Under the pieces are notes generated by a model. That model worked only from the letters and a program-made list of their open reading frames with translations, did not search any database and was not told the origin of the DNA. Position numbers and translations under genes: made by a program. Shown here piece by piece: positions 9,839-22,385 of a stretch of DNA of 64,000 bases; the first letter of the stretch is position 1; each line of letters starts with the position of its first letter. This stretch comes from Proales similis (lineage: Eukaryota > Rotifera > Eurotatoria > Ploima > Proalidae): positions 2,542,001 to 2,606,000 of the forward strand of contig JAGVRJ010000001.1 in assembly GCA_019059635.1 (NCBI GenBank), in the 5' to 3' direction.

Positions 9839-12112
9839 TTAGCAGGACTTCTCATGAATTATACTCTTAGACTGGTTATTGGCGTTCAAGTAGAAACTTC
9901 TCTGGGTGAACGGTATTTTTCCAGTACCACAATGGTCTAGCATTTCCAGATAAGAATCTAGCTTTTGGGACGAGGCCAGTACAAATCCAACATATGGGGC
10001 TGATGGTTTGCCTGGGCGTGACAAATACTCCGGATGGTATTGGACTCCAACATAGAATGGATGAGAATTCAGCTCCATAATCTCCATTCGGTTATCATCT
10101 TCAGAACGTCCTGTAAACAGCATTCCTTTTTCCTCTAGTTCGGCCACATATATCGGATTAACTTCATAACGATGTCGATGTCTTTCATCCACTGAATCCA
10201 CATTGCCATACAGCTTTCCTTTTTTATTTTCGTGTTGAGGAATATTGATCCATCTAGTCTCTTTTTCAAATGTTTGCTTACTCAGTGTAGAATCACGTTT
10301 AAAAACAGTCTTTCGCTTGCCAAGACGCATTGTACCACCCATCTGCCCGGTGTTGTGCTCTGGCATTTCAATTATCTTGAATATTCACTTCAGAGAAGAT
10401 TGGACGGGATCGTTAAATAGCAGAAAAACAAACCACTTGATTGGAGCTTTGCTTATCGAATTCGCTTGATATTGCGTCTTTTAAGTTAAGAACGTTCCGG
10501 CAGAATTCAATAACTGCACACTGAAATCCCAGACAAATTCCTAGGAAAGAACGCTTATTATTGCGTGCCCAGTTTGCAGCAGCTATCATGCCCTCTACTC
10601 CACGAACTCCAAAACCTCCTGGAACTAAAACACCACTTCATTTTTTCTTTGGTTTAAGATCCTTTCAAAAAAGGTTTAAGATTCTTCTCTTACTCGACTT
10701 TGCACAGCTGCTGCCATGCTTCGTGGTATTTCACCGGGTCTTCTCGTTGACAAGTGCTTTCCAAAAACGAGGAATCGATGAACTTGAGTCATTGTTAGAA
10801 AGCCACCTGTTTCGGCATAAATTCCTAGGTTACTTGAATCTCCACTTTTCGATTAGATTCGAGTCCAGCGTGCTCCAACGCTTTGACTATAGATGTATAG
10901 GTATCGGTTTGAGTTGTATACTTGCCAACAAGGGCGATTTGCACTTGTTTCGATAAGTTATCGCACCTGAAAAGAAATGGAAACTCGTCATGAAAGAGAT
11001 TTTTGTATATTCTTCGGAGGCACATTTACTTTTCGGCGAGCTCGCACCATTGCCTCATTATTCCACTTGAGTAGATCTGGTCAGATATAGCTCGGTCAGC
11101 GGCTAGTTTTAATTTGACATCATCCAGTGAGAGATGATCAGCGAGATACTCAGCTAGCTTATGTTGATAAAGAAGCACAGGCACTTTGTAGATAGAATTA
11201 ACATCGGGCAAACAGATAACTTGGTCCCGGGCTACATGGCAAAACATTGAAAGCTTGTCGCGTGCAGAGTCGGGCATTAAACTAGCACTGCGACATATAA
11301 GCTTTAAACAAGAATTTGATCATTTTTAGTTCTCAATTGGCAAGTAAATTTTAACTTACAATATCGGGAGAAAGACCAAGGCCTCGTAGTTCTTTTACAC
11401 TGTTTTGAGTCGGCTTGGTTTTGTGCTCACCGTTTTGAACAGGAATCAAACTCACGTGCACATTGCAAAAGTTCTCTCGCTTGACTCTGAATTGAAACTG
11501 GCGGAAAGCTTCGACGAACGGCATTCCTTCAATGTCACCAATTGTGCCGCCGAGCTTATTCAAATCGGACTAAGTCATGAATTTCAGTATTAGTCGACAA
11601 TTTATCAAACCTCTATGATGCAGACATCAGGCTTGCATTCTTTGGCAGGGTCGATGGATACTTTAGCTACTCGCTCAACCCACTCTTGAATGGCATCAGT
11701 GATGTGTGGAATTACTTGATGGAATGATATTAGGTTAAGTTCATGTTTGATAGAAAGAGTTGGATTACGTCCAACCTTGAACTGTTTTTCCGAGATAGTC
11801 GCCTTGGCGTTCTCGATTTATTACGTTTTGGTAGATTTTTCCCGTCGTAATGTTGTTGTCTTTGAAAAGAGTAACGTCTAGAAAGCGCTCATAATTGCCA
11901 AGATCAAGGTCCACTTCGCCTCCATCGTCCAAAACAAATACTTCGCCGTGTTCGAAGGGAGAAAAGGTTCCCGCATCAATGTTGATGTAAGGATCGATTT
12001 TGATGCTAGTGACGGCCAAACCGCAGCACTTGAGTACACTGCCGATGCTCGAAGAAATAACGCCTTTTCCGACGCCGCTTATAACGCCTCCTGTGACCAA
12101 AATATACTTCAT
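9839..12112 (-). CDS. CTPS1: CTP synthase
   Basis: Amidotransferase that makes CTP from UTP, ATP and glutamine. The N-terminal synthetase domain begins [20 protein letters not shown] (P-loop-like ATP site), then [20 protein letters not shown] and [20 protein letters not shown]. Later exons give [22 protein letters not shown] and the [21 protein letters not shown] linker. The C-terminal glutaminase domain has LGICLGFQ with the nucleophile Cys, and [12 protein letters not shown] with the His and Glu of the triad. About eight exons with 45-60-bp introns. The stop is at 9839-9841 and the start ATG at 12112, preceded by ctatag four bases earlier. It is divergent from mitochondrial uS9m with a 305-bp shared promoter. 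All key residues are present, so it should be active. Confidence 0.95.
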
Positions 12113-12417
12113 GATTCTATAGAGATTCTCTTAAGCCAGTATGCTTAGAATATCGCTTCTACGAATAAATTAGGCTGAAACAAGTCCTTATGAGAGGCAC
12201 TCGCACTTTGATTACATGCAAATCGCGCAAATGTGAGTATAGTAATGAAAATCGCGCGTGGTCCGGACTGCAGTTCAATGCAGAGCGCATACAAGCGTCC
12301 TTTTTGATATTATGAGTCCTTCTACTGCTGATTATATTGGCAGCCTTGTCTGCTTTCATTTAGATCGAGTCTCAGCAAAATTAGAAACATTCAGAGAGGG
12401 AAACACGACAGCTAGAG
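12113..12417. promoter_or_regulatory. Bidirectional promoter, CTP synthase and MRPS9
   Basis: 305 bp between two divergent start codons. It contains a plus-strand upstream ATG at 12312 whose frame runs to 12527 and overlaps the MRPS9 start in another frame. No TATA box was evident. Confidence 0.45.
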
Positions 12418-14296
12418 ATGAGCTCGATGTCAATGCGTCTACTATCGAAAAGGCGGTGTTTGGTTCTCCGACGGCCAGAGATACAATTTGCATGTTTTCA
12501 CTTAAGCCATTCGCCACGTGCAGATAGTGTCCCAAATGAGCCGAATACAGGCCCGCTCGTTTTCAAACCTGTTGACCAATCGAGTAAGAAGGCCGAAAAC
12601 ATAAGCCGTGCAATGAGCTATTACCTTGAAAAGCTGTCTGAAAGAGGTCTGAATACGATTTATTGTTACTTAAATTAATAATGAGACGTTTATTTATAAT
12701 GATCTCTGATTCCAGATTCACTGATAAGGTTCAAGACTGAAGAGTTTGAGATTGGAAAGCGTCACCTAGCTCGGATGATGGGCGAAAATCCAGAGACTTT
12801 TACACAAGCTGAGATTGACGTTAGTTTTTTTTGTCAATTCTTACAAATAACATCGAAATTCAAAGTTGAAACTTTTCTTAAGACCGCAATCGAATACTTG
12901 CTACCTTCTGGCCTATTTGCTAAACAGGCTAGACCGTTCCTTAAGCATCCTGCCGACTACTATCCAAAATCAAAAAGTAAGACATTCTTTTGAACGAATT
13001 TCTCTAACATCCAATAAAAGTTTTACTTTCAGTCGCACAGTTCGACCGAGCTGGCCGACCACTTCATTCAATGTTTTACACTGGTCAACATGAATTCTAT
13101 CAAATGATTTACGTTTGTACAGCTAAAAATTGTTAAAATGTATAATTTCAAAATCGTATCCGGAAAAGTAGGATTTGACGCAAAAATATCTAAATCTGAA
13201 TAAACTTGAGGACGCGATGAACTCGGTCAAGAGCAAGATGAAGGCAGCAAATCGGCAAAGTGAAGAGTTCTCCAATAAAATGTAATTACATGTTCAATCA
13301 ATGCTAGATTCTCATATGATCTCACTTCGAATACTTAGCGATCTTCGAGGCTCCGTTTGGATAACCCAAGAAAATTTGTGCAAACGGTTGAATTGTTCAA
13401 TAGACGAATTCAGTGTAACTATCTGTTTTATTCTGCTGCATTAAATTTCGGTGCTAAAAAATCACAAAGTACAAGAAGTTCCTGATTTTGGTCGAAAAAC
13501 TGGCAACCCATCCACTTTCGAAAAAAGAGGAACCTTTCATCAATCAGTTTCGAGTTCCATTTGAATCACCTATCAAACTGAGTGAAATTCCAGCGGTATA
13601 TTTCGAAAAATCTAATTAACGCTTTCTCTTGAACTTTTTTTGTCTGATCAAATAGCTAATAACCGACGAGAATGGTCAAGTGTATCAGGAAGTCGAAGGT
13701 GAGTTTGAAAACGCTTTTAGTTGGCACAACATTCAAGCTCTCGATTAAAGTGAAACAGCGCACCGCAATAGCCAAAGTTCGAATGTCAGAGGGAACTGGT
13801 GTTATACGAATAAATGCGCCGGAGGGTGACTTCAATATTGCTTTCTTCCAAAGTTTGACTCACAGGTTAGATCTTTATATTTGGCAAATTTCGAGCCTTC
13901 TTACAAGTTTTTTTTTCAAGAGAGCAGCTTCTATTTCCCTTCAAAGTAGTCGATAGGATTAACAGATTCGATGTAAATGTTAAGGTTAATGACGGGGGAA
14001 TGAGTTGTCTAGCTAAGGCCATCCGATTTGGTATCAGCAAGTGTCTGTGCAGTTTTGTTTCTAGCGAAGATATTGAACGGTTGAGGCTGGGTACCAAATT
14101 ACTTAGATTGACACAATGTTCGATATGCTTTAAACTTTACCTCAAACTTAGCTGGTCTTCTCTCATCCGATGCGCGAGCTAAAGAGCGAAAGAAGCCTGG
14201 ACAGGAAGGCGCTCGTCGAAAATATACTTGGTGAGTATCAGCTATCATTTCATGACTTTTTTTTCTAACTGAGCTTTCTTTAGGCGCAAACGATGA
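12418..14296 (+). CDS. MRPS9: Mitochondrial small-subunit ribosomal protein uS9m
   Basis: The start at 12418 gives an Arg-rich presequence ([20 protein letters not shown]) suited to mitochondrial import. The mature part carries [55 protein letters not shown] and [18 protein letters not shown], characteristic of metazoan MRPS9. The C-terminal uS9 fold contains [38 protein letters not shown] and [16 protein letters not shown]. It ends [19 protein letters not shown], the typical basic uS9 tail that reaches the ribosomal P site. Around eight exons; the last intron splits the final Trp codon. An upstream overlapping frame starts at 12312. It is divergent from CTP synthase. Confidence 0.9.
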
Positions 14297-15285
14297 TTCT
14301 CTATCAATATTTTGAACTTGTCAATAAATTTTAATCAAAGATTATTTTTTAAAAATTCTATGATATACAAATCACTCCATATTCGAGATGTAAAATTGAT
14401 TCCCGACTGAGCGATAAAATTTCAAAAGAGTTCATAGATTTTGCTGGAATAAGGCATAGCCCAATTAAAAATGGCCTTTAAAACCGCCCCAATTCGCATT
14501 TCTAAAAATAAAGGTATAGCTGCCTTCTGCCTTAAAACTAGGTCGCTAAATTAAAAGATGATTTAGCGCTCGAATGATGACTTAGAACTTAAAATATGTA
14601 AAGATATCTTGAGACCTGAACCAACTCATTGGTAGTAGGCGTAAACTCTTACTGACCGGCCATTCGGCGCTCATTATCTCGCTTGCCCTCTTTCCGTTTT
14701 GAGTGCGAAGAGAATGCCCATGAGTAACTACTATTGCGATTCAAGCATGCGGGAAAGAGCTCTCAAATGAATTGTTTGAATCATAAATATTTTATGCAAA
14801 TTGTTGATCACAGCTCAAGCAGAGTCCTCCTTTATCAGCGTATTGTTTGGGCGTCATATCAAGTGGCCATCAGACTCCGTGCATATGCGGCTTGACAGCT
14901 TTGCGATCGATAAGCACTGAGATCTACAGTTATAATGATTCAGCTCACCTCTGCGTCACCCCTGAGAGCTAGATCAGCATCAGCTGACCAGCCTATTTTC
15001 TCATATAATTTTCTCCTGCCAGCTTCTAGTTGCTGGTTCTGTATTTGTTTGTTTGTCTTTATTTTCGCTCGCATCCGACACAGCTAATCTATTTTCAGAC
15101 TCAGCTGCTTCTTTTTTCCAAATTAATCAAATTGATTTGAACTTAATTTTTACTAGAGTTTTGTTAATAAGAACTGAGCTCTAAATATAAAAAAATTGAA
15201 ATTGATTATGATATATTAAATATTTTATTTTTTATTTTCGACTTAAGTACTCCAAACGACTCATGAAAAAACTCGTATCAAAGAA
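14297..15285. other. Intergenic region upstream of alkaline ceramidase
   Basis: About 1 kb without a supported gene. AATAAA at 14323-14328 suits the MRPS9 transcript. The rest is probably promoter and 5' UTR of the ceramidase gene. Confidence 0.5.
14323..14328 (+). terminator. Poly(A) signal AATAAA
   Basis: Hexamer 27 bp after the MRPS9 stop codon. Confidence 0.4.
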
Positions 15286-16343
15286 ATGGAAGGGCTCACT
15301 AAAGCTGGCTCATCTGCGGTTGACTGGTGTGAGTTAAACTACAATGTTCTGTCTTTTGTGGCGGAATTTTTCAACACCGTAAGTATTTTACCTCGAAATC
15401 GGTCAACTATTTCCAAACTCAATTCTTAAGTTTTCAAATGCCATTTTCTTTGTGGTTCCGCCCATCATGATAATTCTCTTCCGGGACTTTGCTCGTCACG
15501 TATCGAGAGGAATTCAGCTTATTTGGTGCTTGCTTATTGCAGTCGGTATTGGCTCTGTTTATTTTCATGCTACTTTAAGTATGGTAAGCAAATTCTAAAC
15601 TTAAGTTGAGATTTTTTTGTTTGATTTCTATTTTGAAGGCCGGCCAACTAATGGACGAAATATTAATTCTCTGGGTTCTAATGGCCTCTTACTGTATCTT
15701 GTTTCCAGAATGCTATTTACCCACCTATTTGATTAATCGCAGGTGAGATGATCATCTTTAAGTTCAGGAGCTCGGGATATCTGTAAATTTGGTCAACACA
15801 AAGATATCTTATTACTGGAGGTTTCGCTATTCTCACTGCCATTGTCACTTGGTTAGGATGCTTAGCGCCGAAGCTTAATGCTTACTTCTTAATGATGCTT
15901 TCTGTGCCCGTAGTCTCGGTCCTCTGTATTCTTGTGAAAAAGTAAGCAGATTTGATTTGACACTTCACGAAATTTATCTAAATTAGAACAGTTGTAGGAA
16001 TGCGACGGTAGTCAGGCTGGCTAGACGTACTGTCATTGTTTGGGCACTTTCAGTCATTTGTTGGATTAGCGATAGAATTCTCTGTGATTTTTGGATCCGC
16101 ATCGGGCTTGCCTACTTTCATAGCATCTTTCATATTCTGGTTTTTCTTGCCTCTTACTCGTCAGTAGTCTTGTTTGCTTATTTTTCAGCTCTGCAAAAAT
16201 GTCCTTCACTTGATCCTCGACTGGAATTTTGGCCTCAAAACTTCAAATACAAATATCTGAGCATACCGTACATAAAATTTCAAAATTCGTTTGTCAACAA
16301 AAATTTGGGCCGATTCAATTTCGGTCGCCAGCATGATTCCTAA
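15286..16343 (+). CDS. ACER3: Alkaline ceramidase
   Basis: Seven-helix membrane hydrolase that splits ceramide into sphingosine and fatty acid in the ER/Golgi. The ATG at 15286 gives MEGLTKAGSSAVDWCELNYN, then the family hallmark VAEFFNT. Exon 2 encodes FSNAIFFVVPPIMIILFRD and GIGSVYFHATLSM with the first metal-binding His. AGQLMDEILILW follows, carrying the Asp of the active site. The last exon has FWIRIGLAYFHSIFHILVFL, whose HxxxH supplies the other zinc ligands. The zinc site is therefore complete. About five exons with short introns. It ends at TAA 16341-16343, only 190 bp before CUEDC2 on the same strand. Assignment to ACER2 or ACER3 is by family resemblance only. Confidence 0.85.
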
Positions 16344-16532
16344 TTTCTTAATTCATTTATCACGTTTATCTTTTGGAAGTTGATACAAAAACTTAATCTT
16401 TTTGGAATATAAGTTTAATTTGATATAAGACAATATACGTGTCTCAAATAGGGGAGGAAGGGTAGTTTATAGAAAACACCGCAAAGCGCTAAATGAACCC
16501 GGTCAGGCCTGGTCGATATCGTTTATGAAAAA

Positions 16533-17574
16533 ATGGACCTCTCCCAGATTGAACAAGAGACTATAATTTGTTCATTTGGAGAGTTTCTTAGCCAAAATGG
16601 AATAGATAAGACTAGCCTGAACGACCCTATCGTCATTGGCTATCTGGTCAATACCGTCAAGCAACTTTTGGAAGATTATCAGGCGCGCAAAACTTGGCTG
16701 GGACCGAACGCTGTGGACGATATTGATATTGATGGGTTTGTTGAAGTAATGGATGCATACTTAGACCGATTTGCCGACATTCCAGGTTCAAAAGTAGTAG
16801 AATGGCTTCGCTCGGCCCAAACCGAATTAGAATTAACGAAAGCATGTATGAAGACTAAGGATTTGAAAGTCGAATGCAATTCAAATGACACTCAGCCAAC
16901 GAGTAACACACAGTTGTCATCGGCTGAAGAACTCGAAGAGTTTTCTGATTCAAATCTGAATATTCTCAAGGAAATGTTTCCTGATCAAGAATCTTCCACC
17001 ATTCGAAATGTGTTTAAAAAGAATAGAGGCGATTTTGACCGCTGTGTCGAAGAATTACTTTGGGTTAAAGGTTCAAATATGATTGAAAGTAAGAAAGGCA
17101 AAATAGATTTATTCGATGGACTTAGCCCAGAAGAGCGCAGAGAATTAAAGCAGAGAATTTTGGCCAAGTAACTATTGGTAGTTTAACCTAAAGTATTTGA
17201 ATTTCCTAAAAAATTTTGATAAAAGAAGTAGCTATGTGGTTGCAAACAGCGACGGAACCGCTGTTTCGGCACCTGCTCCGAATGTTCAATGGGTAAGATA
17301 TGCCTCTTGACTTATTAATAGATTCCATACATTTAAATTAAAATTAAGAACGCGAACAAAAAGCTTGTCAGGTACTACGAAAACAAAGTGGTGACCACAA
17401 AAGGTAAGTTTGGTTAGCTCTGGTACTTACTTTGGACTTTGAAAACTAACCAGCTCTTATTTAAAAGGAGAAAAATACTTTGATTACAAGACCGAAGAAG
17501 AGCTAGAGCGAGAGAAAGAAATGAAAAATACTTATGTGAACTTGAAGCCTGCACGAAAATACCGTTTCCATTAG
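16533..17574 (+). CDS. CUEDC2: CUE domain-containing protein 2
   Basis: Exon 1 (16533 to about 17167) encodes an N-terminal helical region (IVIGYLVNTVKQLLEDYQ, VVEWLRSAQTELE). It then encodes a ubiquitin-binding CUE domain with NLNILKEMFPDQESSTIRNV and FDRCVEELLWV, the MFP and LL motifs of the CUE fold. ERRELKQRILAK follows. Three small exons then give NANKKLVRYYENKVVTTKGEK and the conserved terminus ATYVNLKPARKYRFH-like, here TYVNLKPARKYRFH. This terminal signature identifies CUEDC2, a regulator of protein degradation and NF-kB signalling in vertebrates. The unspliced first exon would stop at a TAA lying inside intron 1. The total length, about 290 residues, matches the family. Confidence 0.88.
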
Positions 17575-17984
17575 AGATAGAGCGAGCAGCAAATTCGCAC
17601 GAGAGACCTTACTTTATACTTTAAACACGAATATGTACATAAATTAAACTCAATTGCTTGTTTTTTCTAAACAAAATTAATTTTCTTGAATAAAAGAGTG
17701 TTTTGTATTTGTTTGAATGGAATCGCATATAGAATCTGAGGGTGAATAAAGCTCGAAAATAAAATGAATTCTCGCTTGTTTATGAACAAGACTTCAATGG
17801 ACGATTCAGAGAAAATGGATTAATTAAGTAATTTTTTTCAATTATTCTCCGCCAAAGTATTCAGGTGCGAAGCTCACTGGTTCTGCTTAGTTCGAATGTT
17901 ATTTACTCTCCATCTCTAAAGTTTTGAAAAAAAAACTGCTTTGAAAGTAAATGTGTTAGGTGGATAAAGTTCACAAGATTTGTC
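17575..17984. other. Intergenic gap after CUEDC2
   Basis: Contains AATAAA at 17689-17694 for CUEDC2 and AT-rich sequence before the claudin-like start. No gene seen. Confidence 0.55.
17689..17694 (+). terminator. Poly(A) signal AATAAA
   Basis: Hexamer about 115 bp after the CUEDC2 stop. Confidence 0.4.
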
Positions 17985-19094
17985 ATGAAAAACGGCATTC
18001 TATTCATACTTGCCGCCGCCAGTCTGTCAGTTTCGCTTGTGCTCATCGTGCTGACGTTTATCCTTGAATACTGGCTGGAAGTAATTGGAAACTCAGATCG
18101 ATATGGAATGTGGAGAGTCTGTCGTACCCTCACCTCTCAGTGCGCAAACTGGTTCGATGATGGACAGGACCTTGTTGGCTATTCCTTATCAAGTAAGATC
18201 ATTTTGGAGTTATCAAGACACTTTGAACAACCAAGCCATATACTTCATTCTAGCCTTTTTCAATGCATTCCAGGGTCTTCAGTGTCTTTTTCTAGGACTA
18301 GGGTTTATTTCTACTCTCGCAATTATCACCACCGCAAAGTTCTTCAATCGTGAATATATTCCTCACATCATCAACGCTTTGATTCTGCTAGTTTCAAGTA
18401 AGAGATTGAGCTTTAAGTTAAGCAAAAGTTACATGTTTACCCAAAAAGTATCTGGTGGGCTTGCGAGTCTGATAATTTTTGGGGTCCGTATTTATGATCC
18501 AAATCAGCATCGCCTACAATGGTGCTTTTGGGTGTCAGCTGCTGCACTTTGTTGTCAACTATTCGCCCTCATATTCATTTCCATACTGGCGATACATGGA
18601 TGGTTTGAACTTAAGAATGGCTTGAGTATTCAAACTGATTTCTGATTATTTTTTCTAGCACTGGATCCACATTTGAGACGAAAGAAGAGCCATTTTATGG
18701 AATTGAAAGTTCGCCAAGCACAAAACAGACCACCGAGTCAAAAGAAGTAACTCACAGTAACAATCAGCGTTTTGAACGGTCAACTTTTCCAAAAAATAAA
18801 CCGAAACTGTCCAATCAAGTTGAGAAAAAACATTTATCAGCATCTGGGGTAACCAAAAAAGCCCAAAGCAAAAATAATCCAGAGAGATATAGATCTGGTT
18901 ATTCATCTGAGCCAGAACATATCGAATATTCAATTCAGCGACCTTTTTACCGCACAGAGGCAAACAGAAGCTTGCCGTCCATTCTTGACCTAGAGCCCGC
19001 TACTCATCGAACTGGTCCTCTGATAAAGGTCCCAAAGCTAGTTTACTACGATGGGCAAGATTTTTTTGTGCAGCCTAATTTACAGCCATATTGA
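17985..19094 (+). CDS. Claudin/PMP22-superfamily four-helix membrane protein
   Basis: Exon 1 encodes helix 1 (GILFILAAASLSVSLVLIVL) and a first extracellular loop with YGMWRVC...C, matching the W-G-L-W-C-C signature of claudin-type proteins. The second exon encodes helix 2 (LQCLFLGLGFISTLAIITT) and the third helix (YIPHIINALILLVS). The next encodes helix 4 (WVSAAALCCQLFALIFISIL). A 56-bp intron then leads to a polar cytoplasmic tail of about 140 residues, rich in Ser, Lys and Gln, ending at TGA 19092-19094. Claudin relatives build septate or tight junctions, or act as channel subunits. The tail is longer than in classical claudins and no PDZ motif is evident. The specific subfamily is unresolved. 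Confidence 0.7.
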
Positions 19095-19103
19095 TATAGA
19101 TTC

Positions 19104-19109
19104 AATAAA
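19104..19109 (+). terminator. Poly(A) signal AATAAA
   Basis: Hexamer ten bp after the claudin-like stop codon, in the gap before the converging Pax gene. Confidence 0.4.
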
Positions 19110-19343
19110 GAGCCTGATAAAAAGTTCGATTTAGCTTTTTAAAAGAATGTTATTTTTTGTTAACTTCCAGATTAGAACTTAATTTCGTTTCGAACTCGAA
19201 TAATTTTGATTTTCAATCAAATCGCTTTTGAATCAATATTAAAATAAACTCTTGCAGACCGATGCCGTTTGGATGAATAAATAAAATTCAAAAGATAAGG
19301 AGATAAAAAAAAGAAAGTGAAAAAGATTCAAAAAGCCAATCCT

Positions 19344-21053
19344 TCATTCATAATAATAGGCGCCAGCTTGATGGGGCGTGGCTGCGTAGATGCCGGTTGT
19401 CACAAACCCACTCTGAGATGAATACGAAGGTGTCTAAAATTGACGTGATTAATGATTAAATTAATTAATCAAATGTTAGTGGCCTGTATGATTTACCAGC
19501 TTGTGCGCGTAATCATCCGCATATGTTGGAATAGGATTGCTCGAGGCGATTGAGTAGTGATAATAGCTTGGGTAGTACGAGTTGGGTTCGAGATTGAATG
19601 CGTTGACATCGGGCGAAGTCAATGATGATGAGCTGGTTGATGTTGATGAGGCTGTCAGTGGCGAGCAATTGAGAGACGAGAATGCGTAAGCCATCGATCC
19701 ATATTCATAGCTCAAAGAAGCATTTGATCCAATTAGGTATTTTGATCCATCATTGTAAACGTTTTGCTTCGATTCGCTGCAACTTTTTTCGCCTGTCCAG
19801 CTGGTAGATTCTGATTGAGCGTAATTAATACTCTGGTTCGTTGAATGACCGGAACCACTCAAAAACGAATAATTTTCGTTCGATCTTCCAAATACTGTAG
19901 TTATCGGACTGGATGTTGTATGATAGGGGCTACTGAAACCCTGAGGGTAGTGGAGCGAGATATTTGGCGACTCGCTAGTCACATCTTCATTTGTAATGAG
20001 GGATGACTGGTCATTGGTGATGGTGACTGCGGGGACACTCTTTACAGCACCGCTGCCAATTGAATTAATTTGGCTGCTATTACTGGTATTCACTTGAAGA
20101 GAAGATTCTTCAAATGTAAATGTCTTGACTGAACCTCTTGATTGCTTGCTTGACAAACTTCGGCCATTGAAAGACACCTCGTTAGAAAGTTTTCGCCATT
20201 TCGCTCGTCTATTGCTAAACCAAATCTATTTTCATGGTTAGGATAATTTATCGATATATTTTATAAGTAGTTAAAGACTCACTTGGATTTTATTATCACT
20301 TAGCCCAGTTTGATTGCTTATGTCCTCTCGCAAGTTTCCGTCAGGATAATGAGTCTGATTGAATACCGATTCGAGTAGCTCAATCTGCTGATTGGAGAAG
20401 CAAGTTCGAAGCCGACGATTTTGAGTCATGCTTATCACATTTGCCAAATTTTTGTTGAGTAAAAATGTCTCTTCGTCGCTAGCACGATTAAATGGTTCGT
20501 TGTCTAATTCGTTTTCGAAGTACAGGGCTTTTTCGTCTTGAAGACCTTTTCTCTCTCGAAGGAAGCGAGCGATGGCACTTATGCTCGGCACGCTGTTTGG
20601 ATCACATACATTCTCCTCGAGGAGTCGACGTCGAATCTCGTAACACAATATTGATGGATTTTCACTTTTGTATTGATTAATTTTGGCCTCAATCTGGGGC
20701 GAGGTCGCTTTTGGCCGACTACCGCCGATTGAGCCTGGCTTAATGCTGCCCGTCTCTGCGTAACGCTGCAAAATCTTGCTCACACAACCGTGACTCACCT
20801 TAAGTTGACGTGAAATTACGCATGGACGCGTTCCTTTTGCCGCCAACTCAATTATTTGGAGTCTTATATGGACTGGCAATGGGCGTCCGTTTATAAAGAC
20901 TCCTCCAAGTTGATTCACTCTTCCTTGTCCTGTGGAAGCACAAAATGTTAGAAAGGACATACTCAGAAGAAAAGAAGAGAAAATTCGCGGCTGCCCGAGG
21001 CTACCTTTATCAATCGCATCTTGCTCGATTTCGTTATAATCATCGGGATACAT
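19344..21053 (-). CDS. PAX3/7: Pax3/7-type paired-homeobox transcription factor
   Basis: Exon 1 (21005-21053) encodes [17 protein letters not shown] 75-bp intron then joins to a full paired domain (exon ends at 20929). It begins [19 protein letters not shown] and includes [20 protein letters not shown], residues diagnostic of Pax3/7 and fly paired/gooseberry rather than Pax6. A homeodomain follows ([19 protein letters not shown] ... [14 protein letters not shown]), split by an intron before WFSN, with Ser at position 50 as in Pax proteins. The octapeptide usual in Pax3/7 is not seen between the two domains. A Ser/Thr/Tyr-rich tail (19476-20177) is followed by a last small exon ending YYYE. 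It likely acts in neural and segmental patterning. Confidence 0.9.
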
Positions 21054-22385
21054 TTTTCTGACTCGGACTAACTGAACTCGAAATTGAAATTATCTGACTA
21101 TCGAATGATTATAAGCCGAAACGACCCTTTAGTAACACTTTGTAAAACAAAAGGAAACGCTTTATGACAAGATATCGAATGTCCAAGCGATATTTTATAG
21201 CTCACTTTAACGGCGGCTGGTTCAAAGATCGTCGCGCTTAATATTAAACAGACAAATTTGGCTCAAATTGATTTCCAAAAGACTTGGCTGATGGGCACAA
21301 AGCGGAAATATTGTCGCTTCGTATGTGCTTAAGGCCGACTAGCCTGCTAGTGCTTATGATTGATTGCAATGCCGCCGTCTTGAGCGACCAACTCTAATTG
21401 ACACTAACCAAATTAATTCTTCATGGGCAACAAAGCCACATTAAAGGTGAACCGAATGCACCGAGTCTAATTGATTTACTTATTTTAAACAATCAATTTC
21501 AATATCAAACAGGAGCGTATGAACATGTGTGCTCGTTTCTAAGTCCTGCTTTTATCTATTCCAATGTAACCCGAGCAATCGCGTAACACCAATGGCTCAC
21601 TTTTATCATCTGAGTTCTAAAAATGCACGGGAGGAGAGCGGCAAATTTGCCTCTTACTGCTAACTCACACATTGCACAAGCCTAGAATCCAGATGACCGA
21701 TTTCAGCAGAGTAAGAATTCTGATTATTAAACAATTCACTCGCGTCTCAAATGACTCGCTAATCGAGTCTTAATTTTACTGGCAATAAAACCACCTGGTA
21801 ACGGGCAACCGCTTATCGACGGGGAGCTTACCTTCGAAAGTGACGAATGTGCCAAATGAGCTCGAGGTGCCTGTCTGCTTGATTGTTGTTTCTGTTTTCA
21901 TTGCATCCAACTGTCTGGTTTTCAAAAAAGATCGTTTTTTTTCAAATGACTACTGGCTTTGGAGGGTAAATTTGGAACTCAACCGAGGAGTGCGCGAGCC
22001 AATAAAAAGAGGAGATAAATAGATCAACCAACGAAAAAGGTGATAAACACGTCTAGCGAATAATTTCACGCGCCCACTCAAAGCAGCAGAAAATGCATTT
22101 AGCACAGGCAAAAACTGAGTCGATTTAGCCAATTGTGCGATAGAGCGTGAATACCGGCTCTGAAAAATTTAGCATGACTTATGCGTCTTCCGATTAGAAC
22201 CATATTTGGAATTGAGTTGATTTTTTACGCTTTTACTTTCATCATGTCCTCTTCTTTTTTAGTTCATTCTTTCAACTTTAAGGCAAGTAAAAAAGTCGTT
22301 TCACTTAATCGACTCTATGTTTTCTTCATATTTGTTCGATACAAAAAGCCATATGATTTATGGGTTTTTATTTGTTTGTGAGTAA
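21054..22385. other. Long intergenic region upstream of Pax3/7
   Basis: About 1.3 kb between the Pax start and the 3' end of the EGF array. This is large for this compact window and fits a developmental regulatory region. Short open frames at 21398-21586 and 21840-22022 show no domain. Confidence 0.45.

Noticed and set aside
20271-21053. Pax6 assignment for the paired-box gene
   Set aside because: [10 protein letters not shown] and CVISRQL with SHGCVSKIL are Pax3/7 features, not Pax6.
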